Below are positions 43,694-52,195 of a DNA stretch of 52,848 nt, in pieces; the stretch's first letter is position 1; every line of letters begins with the position of its first letter. This stretch comes from an uncultured Eubacteriales bacterium (GTDB lineage: Bacteria; Bacillota; Clostridia; Peptostreptococcales; Anaerovoracaceae): NCBI GenBank assembly GCA_900315485.1, contig OMZI01000016.1:1-52848 (forward strand), read 5' to 3'. The translations under genes and the position numbers were made by a program. The notes beneath the pieces were generated by a model. That model saw nothing but the letters and a program-made list of their open reading frames with translations, did not search any database and was not told where the DNA came from.

Positions 43694-45991
43694 ATGATAG
43701 TAATACCTGTATATAACGTGATACTTGCCCCTAAGGCAAAAGTATTCATGGGCCTTGATCAGGTGCAGAGAAGCGCGGGGGAAAGGATAATACTCCCGGG
43801 CGAAAGAGTCATCATGATCATTGCGAAGGAGAATGAGAATTTCTCCGACATGACTGAGCACAGCTTCTATCCTGTCGCAGTCTCAGGCAGCATTACAGAG
43901 GTCAATCAGCAGGGCTATGTAGCGATCCGCACTGAGTACAGAGTGGATGTTGAAAGCGTTACGATACATCCTAATCACACCATAAGCCTGCAGATAACCA
44001 GAAGAAGCGACATAGAGGACCTGAAGGCGGATGTCGAGGCTGAGAAGATCAAGAACCTCAAGCAGGAGATGAGAGATTTTGCCGCAGGTTTCGAATGGGC
44101 GGATTCGATAGAGTACTGGCTGAACCAGATCGATACTGTCGAGAGAGCTGCCTGCGCTCTGTCGCCATGGCTTGAGATAGATAATGAGAGGCGATACGCG
44201 ATTCTTGCTGAGGACAGCAGGAAGAAGAGAGCCGAAATGATCGAGGAGATCCTGTACGACTTCCTCGAGGTAGGCCGTATCACCAATGAAGCCATGAGCT
44301 CACAGCAGAAGGAGCAGCAGCAGATGTTCCGTGAGTCTGCGATCAAGCGTCAGATAGAGCGCCTCCAGCAGGAGCTCAACGATATGCATCCTGAGGATAT
44401 GACGGATATCCAGAAGTTCGAGCAGAAGATAGCTGAGTCGGGGATGAACGAAACTGCACGCAAGGAGGCAGAGAAGGTCCTCAACCGTCTCAAGCAGGAG
44501 GGCAGCCAGAGCGCTGAATCAGGCCTTCTGTACGACTATCTCGACTTCGTGACGGGCCTGTCGTGGAAGAAGGAGGATATGGTCGGCATCGATCTCGATG
44601 ACGCGAGAGCCATCCTCGATGAAGACCACTACGGACTCAGCAAGGTCAAGGACAGGATCATCCAGCAGATCGCAGTGATGAATCTGAAAAAGCAGCAGTC
44701 CGGATCCATACTCCTCTTCGTCGGAGCTCCGGGTACGGGCAAAACGAGCATCGGAAGAAGCATAGCGAGAGCTCTCGGCCGTGAGTATGTAAGAGTCAGT
44801 CTCGGCGGTGTCCATGACGAGTCGGATATCCGCGGTCACAGAAGGACATACATAGGCGCTATGCCGGGAAGGATCATGGACGGCATCCAGAAGAGCGGCG
44901 TGTCGAATCCTGTAATGGTCCTCGACGAAGTGGACAAACTGTCGGCATCATACAACGGGAGCCCTGCGAGCGCTTTGCTTGAAGTACTCGACCCTGAGCA
45001 GAACAACACATTCACGGATCACTACATGAACGTACCGTACGACCTCTCGGATGTGCTGTTCATATGTACCGCGAACACGACAGATACGATCCCTGAACCG
45101 CTTCTCAACAGAATGGAAGTTATACAGTTCAGCGGATACACACCTATAGAGAAGCTGTCCATTGCAAAGAGGCATCTCGTGCCTAAGTCGATGGAGAACA
45201 TGGGCATACTCCCTGAGCAGCTTGAGATAACGGATGAAGCTCTCGAAACTCTGATCTCCGATTACACAATGGAGGCAGGAGTAAGAGGCCTCAGAAAGAG
45301 AATAGACAACATCTGCAGAAGCTATGCGGTCAGAGTGTCTACGGATTCGGATGTAAAGCAGGTGGTCACGCCTGATGAAGTGCGCGAGGAGATGGATACA
45401 AGGCCGGTGCATCACGACAAGATACTGCCGCAGCCGAGGCCGGGTGTGGTGACAGGACTTGCATGGACGCCTGTAGGCGGCGAGATACTGTATATCGAGA
45501 CGATGTTCACAAGAGGCAAGGGGGAACTGATCATCACCGGACAGCTGGGCGATGTCATGAAGGAATCCGCAAGGATAGCGATCAGTCTCGTCAAGGCTAT
45601 CTTCCCTGATTCAGAGAAGAAGTTCAGCGAGAATGACCTTCACATACATGTACCTGAAGGTGCAGTCCCTAAGGATGGTCCTTCGGCAGGTATAGCACTG
45701 ACTACAGCTCTGGCATCTCTTGTCACGGGACATGCCGTTGATACGCACATAGCGATGACAGGCGAGGTCGCACTCCGCGGCGCTGTAACGCCTATAGGCG
45801 GACTGCCTGAAAAGCTGATGGCGGCCGAGAGAGCCGGGATAACCCGTGCGTTCATTCCTGAGGACAATGAATTCGACCTCAAGGATGTTGCTGACGAGGT
45901 GAAGGAGAAGATAGAGATCACTCCTGTAAGCCACGTAATGGATGTCCTCAAGGCAACGGGGATACTTGATTCCGTGCAGGTAAAGGCATAA
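43694..45991 (+). CDS. lon: Lon-type ATP-dependent protease
   Basis: 765 residues. N-terminal LON substrate domain, AAA+ module with Walker A GAPGTGKT (about residue 342), Walker B LDEVDKL and sensor regions, and the C-terminal protease with Ser664 in KDGPSAG and Lys707 in LPEKLMAAERAG, spaced 43 residues apart as in E. coli Lon. It degrades misfolded and regulatory proteins. It starts with GGGGG upstream and lies 140 bases after dnaJ beyond a terminator. Confidence 0.96.
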   Translation: MIVIPVYNVILAPKAKVFMGLDQVQRSAGERIILPGERVIMIIAKENENFSDMTEHSFYPVAVSGSITEVNQQGYVAIRTEYRVDVESVTIHPNHTISLQITRRSDIEDLKADVEAEKIKNLKQEMRDFAAGFEWADSIEYWLNQIDTVERAACALSPWLEIDNERRYAILAEDSRKKRAEMIEEILYDFLEVGRITNEAMSSQQKEQQQMFRESAIKRQIERLQQELNDMHPEDMTDIQKFEQKIAESGMNETARKEAEKVLNRLKQEGSQSAESGLLYDYLDFVTGLSWKKEDMVGIDLDDARAILDEDHYGLSKVKDRIIQQIAVMNLKKQQSGSILLFVGAPGTGKTSIGRSIARALGREYVRVSLGGVHDESDIRGHRRTYIGAMPGRIMDGIQKSGVSNPVMVLDEVDKLSASYNGSPASALLEVLDPEQNNTFTDHYMNVPYDLSDVLFICTANTTDTIPEPLLNRMEVIQFSGYTPIEKLSIAKRHLVPKSMENMGILPEQLEITDEALETLISDYTMEAGVRGLRKRIDNICRSYAVRVSTDSDVKQVVTPDEVREEMDTRPVHHDKILPQPRPGVVTGLAWTPVGGEILYIETMFTRGKGELIITGQLGDVMKESARIAISLVKAIFPDSEKKFSENDLHIHVPEGAVPKDGPSAGIALTTALASLVTGHAVDTHIAMTGEVALRGAVTPIGGLPEKLMAAERAGITRAFIPEDNEFDLKDVADEVKEKIEITPVSHVMDVLKATGILDSVQVKA

Positions 45992-46117
45992 AGGCTGCTT
46001 ATCTGTGAGCGGAACAGGTAAATGATGTATTCCTCAGCAGCTGCCTGTGATAGAATATACGGGATTACCGGATAAGGTGACCGCAAACAGCAGAAACACA
46101 CAACAAGGGGGACAACT

Positions 46118-47143
46118 ATGCTGCATTTTCTCAACGACTACCAGGAGGGAGCACATCCCGAGGTACTTAAGAAGCTGATAGACACTAATTTTGAGCCGCT
46201 GCCGGGTTACGGGGAGGACAAGTACTCTCTGTCCGCTGCAGAGAAGATACGTGATGCATGTGAGTGTCCTGAGGCTGAAGTGAGATTCATTGCAGGCGGG
46301 ACCCAGACCAATGTGCTGGTGATCGATTCGATGCTGAAGAGCTATGAAGGCGTTATCGCAGCTGAGACCGGCCACGTAAGTGTCCATGAGGCCGGTGCGG
46401 TAGAGGCAAGCGGTCACAAGGTGCTGACTGTCCCTCACACTGAAGGGAAGCTGCACGCGGCTGATGCCGACAGACTCATCGCTGACTTCTACAATGATGA
46501 GAATCATGAGCACATGGTATTCCCGGGGATGATATACATTTCCCATCCTACAGAATACGGAACACTGTATACGAAGGCTGAGCTGGAAGAAATATACTCT
46601 GTCTGCCGCAAGTGGGATATACCTCTGTATATCGACGGCGCAAGGCTCGCATATGCGCTTGCCAGCCGCGATACCGACCTGACACTGCCGGATATAGCAA
46701 GGCTGTGCGATGTCTTCTATATAGGAGGGACAAAGTGCGGAGCTCTCTGCGGAGAGGCTCTGGTGTTCACGAAGAACAATATGCCTGAGCACTTCACGAC
46801 TCTGATCAAGAGCCATCTGGCGCTCGGTGCCAAGGGAAGGCTGACGGGAGTGCAGTTCGATGCTCTGTTTACAGATGACCTGTATTTCAGGATAGGCAGG
46901 CGCGCCATTGATACTGCGATGCGGATGAAGGAGATCATGAAGGAGAAGGGCTTCAGGCTCTACCTCGACTCTCCGACCAACCAGCAGTTCTTCATTATAG
47001 AGAACAGCAAGGTGCCTGAGCTGTACAGCAAAGTGGCGTGCGGATTCATGGATAAGTATGACGATGAGCATTCCATCATAAGGCTGTGCACCAGCTGGGC
47101 AACCGATATGCGATCGGTAGAGGCATTACGTGATGTAATCTGA
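46118..47143 (+). CDS. Low-specificity threonine aldolase
   Basis: 341 residues. PLP fold-type I lyase splitting threonine or allo-threonine to glycine and acetaldehyde. Begins FLNDYQEGAHPEVLKKL, a variant of the family start; ETGHVSVHEAGAVEASG and IDGARLAYAL contain the aromatic-stacking His and cofactor Asp; the Schiff-base Lys206 is in IGGTKCGAL. AAGGGGG precedes the ATG. Alternative name: beta-eliminating lyase-like. Confidence 0.9.
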   Translation: MLHFLNDYQEGAHPEVLKKLIDTNFEPLPGYGEDKYSLSAAEKIRDACECPEAEVRFIAGGTQTNVLVIDSMLKSYEGVIAAETGHVSVHEAGAVEASGHKVLTVPHTEGKLHAADADRLIADFYNDENHEHMVFPGMIYISHPTEYGTLYTKAELEEIYSVCRKWDIPLYIDGARLAYALASRDTDLTLPDIARLCDVFYIGGTKCGALCGEALVFTKNNMPEHFTTLIKSHLALGAKGRLTGVQFDALFTDDLYFRIGRRAIDTAMRMKEIMKEKGFRLYLDSPTNQQFFIIENSKVPELYSKVACGFMDKYDDEHSIIRLCTSWATDMRSVEALRDVI

Positions 47144-47159
47144 TATACTTTATAATAAC

Positions 47160-47210
47160 AACGCCCTCAGCGTAAGCATCTTGAGCAGACGCATACGCTG
47201 AGGGCGTTTT
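47160..47210 (+). terminator. Terminator after threonine aldolase
   Basis: Long stem AACGCCCTCAGCGTA / TACGCTGAGGGCGTT (47160-47174, 47194-47208) with T4. Confidence 0.92.
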
Positions 47211-47213
47211 GCA

Positions 47214-47244
47214 TTAAAAAAACAGGCGGTCATCTGACCGCCTG
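47214..47244 (-). terminator. Terminator of the HaeIII-like gene
   Basis: CAGGCGGTCA-TC-TGACCGCCTG (47223-47244); plus-strand A7 before it gives a minus-strand T run. Confidence 0.88.
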
Positions 47245-47262
47245 CTGTGTGCTGATGGGGGT

Positions 47263-48276
47263 TTATGCTTCAGGATCCCACTTGACCTGATCTCTGTAGC
47301 TTCCGAACGGAGTCACAGGCAGATAAGCCTTGACTGCGAAGAAACGACCGTATTTCTCGTTCTCGTTGCGGATGATCGTGAGACATACAGCCCAGCCTCC
47401 GTCAAAGTTGAGCTGGATGGTATCTCTTGAGATCTCTCCGTGAGGACCGGTAGCGAATCTTACCTCAAGCAGCTGAGTCGGAGCATCGACTGTTGCTGTG
47501 TAGTGGTTCTTGTTGTTCGGTATGCATCCGAGACCGTGATGTACGTTGATAGCACCTATACGTGTGATCTCAAGCTCGTCTATAGGGTTGATGAAGTAAT
47601 AGTCATACTTGCTGTAGAAGAAGTCGAGCAGCTTGGCAGGTGCTTCAGGGTGATCCTTGCAGATCCTAGGGATCTCTCTTGCGATGGCGCTGAGCATCGG
47701 GGTGATCAGTCTGTTATATGCAAAATCATCATCCTTGAAACGCTCGACCCATTCCTGGTGCCCGTCATGTGAGATCTGCTCCAGGATAGCGTTCATATCC
47801 TGGAAGTAGTCATTCGTGCACGGAACACCGAAGATCCTCTCGCCGAAATCATCGATCACGTTGTAAACGTTGACGGTGTGATCATCATATTCTGCATCGT
47901 GTCTGTCTGCTACTGCCGCTGATGCAATGATCCTCGCGTCGTTCTTGATGGAAAATGCTATGCGCCAGTCAAGATCTTCGCGCTCAATGAGCATTTCACC
48001 GAAAGAATCCCTCATTCTGCGGGAAGCGTCATTGAATTTGAGAGCAAGCGGACCGCCGCTCTTGATGAAAACATACGGCTCTTTGTTGATGATGCGCTTT
48101 ATAGCCGGTCTTGCCTGTCTCATCTTGAGAGCCTTTTCACCGGCATCAGCGGTTTCCCACAGCTTCTGATACATATCTGATGCTTCGTCTTTATATATTT
48201 CGTAAGGAATATCATTGTCCTGCAGAATCTCTTCCAAAGCTTTAAGGGATGCTGCTACAAGTAAGGTGTTAATCAT
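47263..48276 (-). CDS. HaeIII-family restriction endonuclease homologue
   Basis: 337 residues. The central and C-terminal parts follow the order of segments I know from HaeIII-type endonucleases: a (D)x5-SIK nuclease motif (Asp103, Ser109-Ile110-Lys111), FGERIFGVPCTNDYFQDM resembling the FGxxWLGxPCSxxYF block, a YNRLITPMLSAIAREI segment, YDYYF, and a terminal FDGGWAV block matching the family's FDNGWxxSF. The N-terminal 90 residues are different and the RIHNA part is replaced by RNENE, so the protein is divergent. GGAGG before the ATG. No DNA methylase is in the window. Confidence 0.7.
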   Translation of the reverse strand: MINTLLVAASLKALEEILQDNDIPYEIYKDEASDMYQKLWETADAGEKALKMRQARPAIKRIINKEPYVFIKSGGPLALKFNDASRRMRDSFGEMLIEREDLDWRIAFSIKNDARIIASAAVADRHDAEYDDHTVNVYNVIDDFGERIFGVPCTNDYFQDMNAILEQISHDGHQEWVERFKDDDFAYNRLITPMLSAIAREIPRICKDHPEAPAKLLDFFYSKYDYYFINPIDELEITRIGAINVHHGLGCIPNNKNHYTATVDAPTQLLEVRFATGPHGEISRDTIQLNFDGGWAVCLTIIRNENEKYGRFFAVKAYLPVTPFGSYRDQVKWDPEA

Positions 48277-48459
48277 CTTGTGGATCCTCCATTATCCCGG
48301 TACTGTAAAATTGCTGACAAAATAACTCATACACATTAATTATAGCCTATCTCTTCGAAAAAAACACCCGTTAAGAAATCTATTTTGCCTGTTTGCCGGA
48401 TCTCCGCAGCCGGTTTATTCAATAGCCACAACATATGGGATGTAGTGTGCGTATATTTG

Positions 48460-48468
48460 TGCTACAAT
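48460..48468 (+). promoter_or_regulatory. Extended -10 before the GH25 gene
   Basis: TGCTACAAT, 52 bases before the ATG; no clear -35. Confidence 0.5.
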
Positions 48469-48520
48469 AACTATATCTAGGTGCATATTACTAAGGCGGA
48501 CTTGGGAAAGAGGAAACGAT

Positions 48521-49786
48521 ATGGCCGGGAACAACAGCGATTCAAAACAGAGCAGAAAAGATGCGAAGCGTGATGCCAGGATAGAGGCAAAACGGCGGAA
48601 GCTGGCTGAGCAGAGAGCTGGAAGGACAGTTGAACCTGCGGTGAAGGCTGCTCCGCCGGTGCAGACAGATGCGCAGAGCAGGAGGCTGTCGATTTTCAAC
48701 CGGAGCGGGAATAAAAGAAACGGAGGCGGCTTCAGATGGACGCCTAAGTTAATAGCGGCGAGTGCTTTCGCACTGCTCGTTCTGATCGGTATAGTGTGGG
48801 GAGCTCTCGAGATCGCTGACTATCTCGACAAAAAGCCTGAGTTCATAGTCACAGATGAAGGTTTCAGCCACGCGGATAAGTTCGACGGTTGCGTTCCGCT
48901 GAACGGTATAGATGTGTCAGTCCACCAGGAGGGCGAGATCAACTGGGAACGCGTAAAGTCCAGCGGAGTGGATTTTGTATTCGTGCGTGCGGGATACAGA
49001 GCTGCTGACAACGGCAGCCTGCATAAGGATGAGAACTTCGATGCCAACATGAAGGGGGCAGAGAAGGCAGGCCTGATGGTAGGCGCATATTTCTACTCGC
49101 AGGCACTGACTCCGGGAGAAGCCAAGGAGGAGGCCGAATATGTTCTCGACCTTGTTAAGGATTATGACATAACCATGCCGCTCGTCATCGACTATGAGAT
49201 ATATGAAGGCGGCAGACTGGATAAGAAGATACAGGCCGGGGAGCTGTACGCAGCATCGTTCTATCATGATATAGTGCTGGGCTTCACTAACACGGTGGAG
49301 GCAGCCGGATACGAGTCGGCAGTATATGCGAACCGCAGCATGCTGACCAACTACATGCAGGCAGACCTCATCGACGACATGGCTACGATATGGCTGGCCA
49401 AGTACGACAGGACAGCTGACTTTGATGCGGACTACTGGTTCTGGCAGTGCTCGGAGAACGGAAGGGCCGGAGGCATCGAAGGCAGCGTGGATCAGAATTT
49501 CTGGTATGTACAGCCGGAGAAGGTCTATGAGACAAGAGCCAGGCACAAGAAGAGTGCTGTCTCTGTAAGGGAGTGCCGTATATCCTTCAGGAAGAGCGTA
49601 ACAAGACTGCGCAACTTCCGTGCCGTGCCTAAGTTCGACATGACATATGAGGGCAAGGGCATGAGAGAGGGCCGTGACTACATAAGCTCGGTGGTACACA
49701 ATACACAGTCGGGCACAGGGTACGTCATTGTCAGAGGAATAGGAAAGTACAAAGACTGGATCATGTATCCGTTTGAGATCGAATAA
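48521..49786 (+). CDS. GH25 lysozyme-like muramidase, membrane anchored
   Basis: 421 residues. A highly charged cytoplasmic N-terminus (to about residue 74), one membrane helix (about 76-98), then a GH25 domain with GIDVSVHQ (Asp131), the AGYRAADNG region, and VIDYEI (Asp224 and Glu226) and WLAKYDR. A roughly 80-residue C-terminal domain of unknown type follows. GH25 enzymes cut the MurNAc-GlcNAc bond of peptidoglycan. The topology puts the catalytic part outside, tethered to the membrane. GAAAGAGG precedes the ATG. Confidence 0.9.
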   Translation: MAGNNSDSKQSRKDAKRDARIEAKRRKLAEQRAGRTVEPAVKAAPPVQTDAQSRRLSIFNRSGNKRNGGGFRWTPKLIAASAFALLVLIGIVWGALEIADYLDKKPEFIVTDEGFSHADKFDGCVPLNGIDVSVHQEGEINWERVKSSGVDFVFVRAGYRAADNGSLHKDENFDANMKGAEKAGLMVGAYFYSQALTPGEAKEEAEYVLDLVKDYDITMPLVIDYEIYEGGRLDKKIQAGELYAASFYHDIVLGFTNTVEAAGYESAVYANRSMLTNYMQADLIDDMATIWLAKYDRTADFDADYWFWQCSENGRAGGIEGSVDQNFWYVQPEKVYETRARHKKSAVSVRECRISFRKSVTRLRNFRAVPKFDMTYEGKGMREGRDYISSVVHNTQSGTGYVIVRGIGKYKDWIMYPFEIE

Positions 49787-49791
49787 AAGCC

Positions 49792-49817
49792 GGCGGCCTG
49801 ATGGCCGCCTGTCTTTT
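49792..49817 (+). terminator. Hairpin/weak terminator after the GH25 gene
   Basis: GGCGGCC-TGAT-GGCCGCC (49792-49809) followed by TGTCTTTT. Confidence 0.7.
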
Positions 49818-49843
49818 CCAATGAAAATAACAGGAGAGAACAT

Positions 49844-50608
49844 ATGAAATTTGCAAGCTGGAATGTTAACGGCTTCAGAGCCGTGCTGAATAAAGGTTTT
49901 GAGGATGCATTTGCCGCGATCGATGCGGATTTCTTCTGCCTGCAGGAGACCAAGATGCAGGAGGGACAGGCGGACTTTCATCCTGAAGACTATTACGAAT
50001 TCTACAATTATGCTGAGAAGAAGGGGTACTCGGGCACGGCGGTCTTCGCACGCAAAACGCTCGGCGAACCGCTGTCTGCCGCATACGGCATACACGGTGA
50101 GCACGACGATGAGGGCCGCGTCATAACTCTCGAGTATCCTGAATTTTACCTTATAACCTGCTATGTGCCTAATGCAAAGGACGGACTGGCAAGGATCGAT
50201 TACCGGTGCGAGTTCGAGGATGCGATGAGGGCATACCTGCAGGAGCTGGATCAGGTCAAACCTGTCGTTTACTGCGGCGACCTCAATGTCGCTCATAACG
50301 AGATCGACCTCAAGAACCCTAAGACCAACAGAGGGAATGCGGGATTCTCGGACGAAGAGAGGGGGAAGATGACCGAGCTCCTCGGAGCGGGGTTCACTGA
50401 CACTTTCCGTTATCTGTATCCTGAGCAGGTGACATATTCCTGGTGGTCATACAGATTCCGCGCAAGAGAGAAGAATGCGGGATGGAGGATCGACTACTTC
50501 ATCATATCGGACAGGCTGAGGGACAGACTGAAGGAGGCGGAGATACTTACTGACGTCATGGGAAGCGACCACTGCCCGGTGACTGCAGTGATCAGTTTTG
50601 ACGAATAA
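49844..50608 (+). CDS. xth: Exodeoxyribonuclease III / AP endonuclease
   Basis: 254 residues. SWNVNGFRA, LQETK with the metal-binding Glu, YCGDLNVAHNEIDL, and the C-terminal GSDHCPV with catalytic His are all in place. Repairs abasic sites and trims 3' ends. GGAGAG precedes ATG; 57 bases after the GH25 stop. Complete. Confidence 0.96.
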   Translation: MKFASWNVNGFRAVLNKGFEDAFAAIDADFFCLQETKMQEGQADFHPEDYYEFYNYAEKKGYSGTAVFARKTLGEPLSAAYGIHGEHDDEGRVITLEYPEFYLITCYVPNAKDGLARIDYRCEFEDAMRAYLQELDQVKPVVYCGDLNVAHNEIDLKNPKTNRGNAGFSDEERGKMTELLGAGFTDTFRYLYPEQVTYSWWSYRFRAREKNAGWRIDYFIISDRLRDRLKEAEILTDVMGSDHCPVTAVISFDE

Positions 50609-50625
50609 TGAGTGTAACATAAGGT

Positions 50626-50649
50626 GCGCATGGAAGTGCGCGCTTTTTT
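50626..50649 (+). terminator. Terminator of the exonuclease III gene
   Basis: GCGCAT / GTGCGC (50626-50631, 50636-50641) followed by T6. Confidence 0.7.
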
Positions 50650-50925
50650 GTGCAGTTCAGACCGGTGCAGACTGACCTAAATACATTTTTCACTAAATAA
50701 ATACAATAGCTCAGAATGAATGGTGTTATAATTTTATCAGGTGTATGGGACATTCATGCTGACTTGCATCCAATGCATCTTGCTGACGATGCTGAATGAC
50801 GCCTAACTACTAACTACACTTATATTTTTTCATGCAAGCCGGCATATTCATGCTGCAGCAGTGGGGACCATACGCACGGGCTGCAGACGCATTTGCGAAT
50901 AACTTTTTCAAAAGGAGACAACGTT
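50650..50925 (+). other. Structured leader/promoter region of the second aminotransferase
   Basis: Contains TATAAT in GGTGTTATAATTTT (about 50733), then a region rich in pairing: CATTCA/TGAATG arms around 50752-50800 and CTGCAGC / GCTGCAG (50853-50859, 50880-50886) before the start codon at 50926. No T-box consensus (AGGGTGGTACCGCG) and no known riboswitch core was recognised. A cis-regulatory RNA is possible. Confidence 0.4.
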
Positions 50926-52119
50926 ATGGTAAATGAGAAGTATTACGGCTATGGCACAGCGCCAAGCATCATCCGTGAGCTGTTCGCCTACGGACTGGAG
51001 CAGGCCAAGAAAATCGGCAAGGACAAGGTCTATGACTACTCCCTTGGGAACCCGAGTATACCTGCTCCTGTAAAAGTAAACGAGACAATCAAGAAGCTCG
51101 TTGATGAAGAAAGTTCCATCCTTCTGCACGGCTACTCAATGGCTCCTGGATTTGAGAGCACAAGAGAAGCTATCGCAGCAAATCTCAGAGAGAGATTCAA
51201 CACTAACGCACAGGCAAGTGAGATTTTCATGACATGCGGATGTGCACCTGCACTCGTATCTGTAGCCTGCGCTCTTACATGCAAGCCTGAAGACAATTTT
51301 GTCTGCATTGCTCCATACTTCCCGGAATACAATGTATTCTTCACAGCAGGCGGCGGCAAGGTCAAAGTAGTAGCTGCCGACGTTCCTGATTTCCAGATCA
51401 ACCTCGAGGCACTCGAAGCAACAGTAGATGAGAATTCCGTCGCTGTAGTAATCAACTCGCCTAACAACCCGTCCGGAGTCGTTTACACCAAGGAGACTCT
51501 GGAGAAGATCGGCGCTTTCCTCAAAGAAAAGGAAGCTGAGTACGGACATCCTATCTACATCGTCGCAGACGAGCCATACAGAGAACTCGTTTACGGAGAT
51601 GCCAAGGTTACCTTCATCCCTGAAGTATATGACAATACTATCGTATGCTACTCCTGGTCCAAGAGCCTGTCTCTGCCTGGTGAGCGTATCGGTTATGTAT
51701 ATGTACCTGCAAAGTGCGAAGACGGCAAGGCTGTTTACGCTGCTGTTGCCGGTGCTGCAAGAGAGATCGGCTCGGTCTGCCCTCCGACACTTATCCAGAG
51801 AGTCGTACAGGAGTGCGTAGGCTGCATGCCTGACCTTGTAGCTTATGACGAGAACAGAAACGACCTTTACAACGGTCTGACTGAGATGGGCTATGAGTGC
51901 GCTAAGCCTGACGGTGCTTTCTATCTGTTCATGAAGGCACCTAACGGAGATGACTTTGCATTCTCCGAGGCAGCTAAGCTCGAAGAGAACATCCTGATCG
52001 TACCTGGTTCAGGATTCCAGTGCCCTGGATACCTCAGACTTTCCTACTGCGTATCCAACGAGATGATCAAGAACTCGATGCCTGGATTCAAGAGACTGAT
52101 CGAGAAGTACGGCAAATAA
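50926..52119 (+). CDS. PLP-dependent aminotransferase, class I/II (aspartate aminotransferase-like)
   Basis: 397 residues, close paralogue of the enzyme at 8255: YDYSLGNPSIPAPVKV, TCGCAPAL, NSPNNPSGVVY, ADEPYREL, SWSKSLSLPGERIGYV with the Schiff-base Lys, and PGSGFQCPGYLRLSYC. AAAGGAG before ATG 50926 is chosen over the in-frame upstream extension to 50893. Terminator at 52161. The two copies differ in the substrate-proximal loop (no Cys-rich CPPT stretch at 8255), so they may prefer different amino acids. Confidence 0.88.
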   Translation: MVNEKYYGYGTAPSIIRELFAYGLEQAKKIGKDKVYDYSLGNPSIPAPVKVNETIKKLVDEESSILLHGYSMAPGFESTREAIAANLRERFNTNAQASEIFMTCGCAPALVSVACALTCKPEDNFVCIAPYFPEYNVFFTAGGGKVKVVAADVPDFQINLEALEATVDENSVAVVINSPNNPSGVVYTKETLEKIGAFLKEKEAEYGHPIYIVADEPYRELVYGDAKVTFIPEVYDNTIVCYSWSKSLSLPGERIGYVYVPAKCEDGKAVYAAVAGAAREIGSVCPPTLIQRVVQECVGCMPDLVAYDENRNDLYNGLTEMGYECAKPDGAFYLFMKAPNGDDFAFSEAAKLEENILIVPGSGFQCPGYLRLSYCVSNEMIKNSMPGFKRLIEKYGK

Positions 52120-52160
52120 GGTTTCCTTCGGATCATACGGCGTTGCCGACAATGATTTAC

Positions 52161-52195
52161 AGGCCTCTCTGTGTTGCAACAGAGGGGCCTTTTTA
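52161..52195 (+). terminator. Terminator of the second aminotransferase
   Basis: AGGCCTCTCTGT / ACAGAGGGGCCT (52161-52172, 52179-52190) followed by T5. Confidence 0.88.

Noticed and set aside
50650-50925. T-box leader before the aminotransferase
   Set aside because: No AGGGTGGTACCGCG-type antiterminator or T-box bulge sequence, and no terminator in the leader.
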